DNA from: Chloroflexia bacterium | Lineage (GTDB): Bacteria > Chloroflexota > Chloroflexia > QHBQ01 > JADMIH01 | Assembly (NCBI GenBank): GCA_025927935.1 | Contig: JAICKM010000423.1 | Span: 1-6,253, forward strand | Direction of reading: 5' to 3' | Length of the DNA stretch: 6,253 nucleotides | In this document: in pieces, positions 4,797-6,253 of the stretch | Position numbering within the stretch: position 1 is the first letter of the stretch | Layout of the letters: every line of letters begins with the position of its first letter | The notes under the pieces: generated by a model | The model's database searches: none | The model's input: only the letters and a program-made list of their open reading frames with translations | Told to the model about the DNA's origin: nothing | Position numbers and translations under genes: made by a program

Positions 4797-5820
4797 GCGT
4801 CCCGTTGACGTGTCCACGGCGATGCTCCGCCCGGACCGCAGTCAGCCCGCCACCGAGCGTGGCGCGGACATCAGCGCCTATTTCACACAGCAGAATGTTG
4901 TGTCCAGCTATGTGCCCGTCGAGTTGCTGCACCCCAACCCCTACCAGCCGCGCAAGGACTTTCGCGCCGAGGAACTGGACGAGCTGGCGACCTCCATGCA
5001 GCAACTCGGCTTCTTTGGCACGCTGCTGGCCCGCCCTACGCCCGAAGGCGGGCAAGGCTACGAGATCGCCTACGGGGAGCGCCGTTTACGGGCGGCGGCC
5101 ATCGCCGGTCTCGCCCAGATTCCGGTCTATGTGCGCGAACTGAGCGACCAGCAGATGCTCGAAATCGCCATGGCCGAGAACATTCTGCGCGCCGATCTGA
5201 ACCCGCTGGAGGAAGCGCAGGGCCTGGAGGAGATGCGCCGCACCTTCGGCCTCTCGATTCGCGAACTGGCGGTGCGGCTGGGCAAGGGCAAGGGCTATGT
5301 CGAGAAGCGCCTGTTCCTGCTGCGCGCGCCCGACGATGTGCAGGCGATGATCGCCCGGCACCCCGAAACGGTGCGCGCCGCCCGCCCGTTGGCGAGCATC
5401 GACGATCTGGAATTGCGCGCGCAGTTAATTGAGGAAGTGGCAAGCGGGCGGCTCGCCAGCGATGACATTGAGGACCGCGCCCTCCAACTACAGTACGAAG
5501 TGGAGCATCCGGGAGCCGCCGGTGCGCGGGGCGCGGTGTCTCCCGTGGGAGACAGTGCAGATGTGGCGGCGCCCGCGGAAGCACGGGCTACGAACAATCT
5601 GCGCGGCGCGGTGTCTCCCGTGGGAGACAGCGATACTGCTGACGACGGTACGGCCACCTACCTGAAGCGCGACCGCCTCAGCATCGGCTACCGGGCCTTG
5701 ACTGGCTTCTTCGGCACGCGTCGCGTCACCTATGACGAGGACACGGCCTCCAAGGTCCGCTCCATCCGCGAGTTGTGCGACCGCTACTTACAGATGTGGG
5801 AAGCCCGCGGTGAACATTAG
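4789..5820 (+). CDS. parB: ParB partition protein (CTPase/parS-binding)
   Basis: A 343-residue protein overlapping the end of parA by 8 bp, with GGGGGTGA 3 nt before the ATG, so it is translationally coupled. ParB binds centromere-like parS DNA, spreads as a CTP-dependent clamp and stimulates ParA. Visible motifs are [13 protein letters not shown] (46-58), [14 protein letters not shown] (91-104, with the GERR CTP-binding motif) and [18 protein letters not shown] (128-145). The helix-turn-helix is [20 protein letters not shown] (156-175). The conserved core ends near 235. A variable linker (about 240-290) holds two copies of [10 protein letters not shown] (247-256, 272-281 with one flanking residue shifted), encoded by palindromic DNA. 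The C-terminal 55 residues would be the dimerisation part; I do not recognise a family there. A clear terminator follows. Identity is firm; its parS is not evident in the window. Confidence 0.94.
   Translation: MPKRPVDVSTAMLRPDRSQPATERGADISAYFTQQNVVSSYVPVELLHPNPYQPRKDFRAEELDELATSMQQLGFFGTLLARPTPEGGQGYEIAYGERRLRAAAIAGLAQIPVYVRELSDQQMLEIAMAENILRADLNPLEEAQGLEEMRRTFGLSIRELAVRLGKGKGYVEKRLFLLRAPDDVQAMIARHPETVRAARPLASIDDLELRAQLIEEVASGRLASDDIEDRALQLQYEVEHPGAAGARGAVSPVGDSADVAAPAEARATNNLRGAVSPVGDSDTADDGTATYLKRDRLSIGYRALTGFFGTRRVTYDEDTASKVRSIRELCDRYLQMWEARGEH
5537..5554. repeat. Palindromic repeat, copy 1, inside the parB linker
   Basis: TGTCTCCC (5537-5544) and GGGAGACA (5547-5554) are perfect inverted arms around GT. 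It is part of a 25-bp direct repeat (5531-5555) matched exactly at 5606-5630, 75 bp on and therefore in frame. Confidence 0.85.
5612..5629. repeat. Palindromic repeat, copy 2, inside the parB linker
   Basis: Identical to the 5537-5554 palindrome and to its flanking bases over 25 bp (5606-5630). Both copies encode [10 protein letters not shown]. It could be a REP-like insert tolerated in a disordered linker, or an intragenic ParB-binding site. Confidence 0.85.
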
Positions 5821-5843
5821 CCGCTCGGCCCGGTTTTGCCGCC

Positions 5844-5877
5844 ATCCCCTGAGTCCTTGGCTCAGGGGATTTTCTTT
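5844..5877 (+). terminator. Rho-independent terminator of parAB
   Basis: ATCCCCTGAG (5844-5853) and CTCAGGGGAT (5861-5870) form a perfect 10-bp stem with a 7-nt loop, followed by TTTCTTT. It starts 24 bp after the parB stop. There is no T-tract on the opposite side, so it works in the plus direction only. Confidence 0.93.
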
Positions 5878-5945
5878 GTGGCTCCGCCCCGCCTGGTCCT
5901 ACCATGAACCGTCCCATCGCTCAGAATCCCGGTGTTTCCCCAATG

Positions 5946-5979
5946 AGACGAGACTCTTCGCTACGCTCAGAGTGACAAG
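5946..5979 (-). repeat. Dispersed repeat of the TCATTCTGAGCG type, minus orientation
   Basis: The minus strand reads TCACTCTGAGCGTAGCGAAG followed by AGTCTCGTCTC, closely matching the two plus-oriented copies at 6088-6122 and 6138-6173. Confidence 0.75.
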
Positions 5980-6028
5980 GGCTAAGCGCACCGGCTTGCA
6001 TGTGCCAGGGCGTTAGGTTACGGATGCC

Positions 6029-6044
6029 AGGGTTGCAGGGTTGC
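6029..6044. repeat. 8-bp tandem duplication
   Basis: AGGGTTGC occurs twice in tandem. Probably slippage; no function is proposed. Confidence 0.6.
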
Positions 6045-6087
6045 GAGGGGTAGAGGCAGGTGTGCGCCGCAGAGTATGCCCGCGTGT

Positions 6088-6122
6088 TTGTCATTCTGAG
6101 CGCAGCGAAGAATCTCGGTCTC
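6088..6122 (+). repeat. Dispersed repeat of the TCATTCTGAGCG type, plus orientation, copy A
   Basis: TTGTCATTCTGAGCGCAGCG opens the repeat and is followed by AAGAATCTCGGTCTC. Its first 21 bases recur exactly at 6138-6158, 50 bp on. I recognise the type from many bacterial genomes, where it is dispersed and non-coding. Confidence 0.8.
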
Positions 6123-6137
6123 AGCGCGTGTATATAC

Positions 6138-6173
6138 TTGTCATTCTGAGCGCAGCGAGGAAGCTCCGTCTCG
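6138..6173 (+). repeat. Dispersed repeat of the TCATTCTGAGCG type, plus orientation, copy B
   Basis: Shares its first 21 bases with the copy at 6088, then diverges (AGGAAGCTCCGTCTCG). Both copies are preceded by CGCGTGT (6081-6087, 6125-6131), suggesting a local duplication. Confidence 0.8.
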
Positions 6174-6182
6174 TAGCGCAAC

Positions 6183-6206
6183 AGCCGAGAACCTTCGCCA
6201 CGCTAC
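6183..6206 (-). repeat. Weak degenerate copy of the same repeat, minus orientation
   Basis: The minus strand reads GTAGCGTGGCGAAGGTTCTC, resembling the core GAGCGTAGCGAAGAATCTC with several changes. It is inverted relative to the copy at 6138. Similarity is partial. Confidence 0.4.
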
Positions 6207-6240
6207 ATCGAAAACAGGCAGGGCGCATGAGGCGCAAGGC

Positions 6241-6253
6241 GGGTTTGAAACCC
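6241..6253. repeat. Palindromic repeat cut by the window edge
   Basis: GGGTTT and AAACCC form perfect arms around a single G. The preceding GGC suggests a longer palindrome of the kind I associate with dispersed repeats in Chloroflexota genomes; its other flank lies outside. Confidence 0.5.

Larger units (their letters stand above)
5878..6253. other. Non-coding intergenic stretch made largely of dispersed repeats
   Basis: I see no credible gene in these 376 bases. It holds at least three copies of a dispersed repeat in both orientations, one weaker copy, an 8-bp tandem duplication and a palindrome cut by the edge. The frames that are open here read through the repeats as peptides such as HSERSEESR, a familiar spurious translation. 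Confidence 0.7.

Noticed and set aside
5921..6181. 86-codon minus-strand frame containing HSERSEESR
   Set aside because: This phrase is a known spurious translation of dispersed repeats; the frame spans three repeat copies and has no ribosome site.

Overview
The window is GC-rich DNA that looks like Chloroflexota (green non-sulfur bacteria). I infer this from the protein style, from a lambda-O-like replication protein of a kind I associate with that phylum, and from two dispersed repeat types at the right end. The phylum call is inference from memory, not a search.

Layout. (1) 1-869, minus: the first 289 codons of an ABC-2 type exporter permease, cut by the window edge. (2) 875-2098, minus: lhgO, a complete FAD-dependent L-2-hydroxyglutarate oxidase. 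(3) 2136-3179, minus: a replication initiator with a phage-lambda-O-like N-terminal winged-helix domain and a separate C-terminal domain. Its linker is written over a degenerate 22-bp direct-repeat array (2498-2657). (4) 3180-3686: a control region with three near-consensus sigma-70 promoters, a short RNA with its own terminator running antisense to the rep leader, and palindromic operator candidates. (5) 3687-4796 and 4789-5820, plus: parA, carrying an N-terminal excisionase/MerR-like HTH, and parB, overlapping by 8 bp and followed by a clear Rho-independent terminator. (6) 5878-6253: non-coding DNA made largely of dispersed repeats.

How it fits together. Divergent rep and parAB units around a compact control region are the usual backbone of a low-copy plasmid, phage-plasmid or integrated replicon. 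As in lambda, where the origin lies inside gene O, the initiator gene here carries iteron-like repeats, so 2498-2657 is a candidate origin. The rep transcript would start near 3420, giving a leader of about 240 nt. The opposing RNA (about 3231-3330) is complementary to part of that leader. The leader can fold in two exclusive ways: one hides the rep Shine-Dalgarno and one frees it. The antisense RNA covers the freeing element, which is the logic of antisense copy-number control.

LhgO and the exporter lie downstream of rep on the same strand with gaps of 37 and 5 bp, so they may be co-transcribed, although their functions look unrelated. Whether this is a plasmid, an integrated element or a chromosomal locus cannot be decided from this window.
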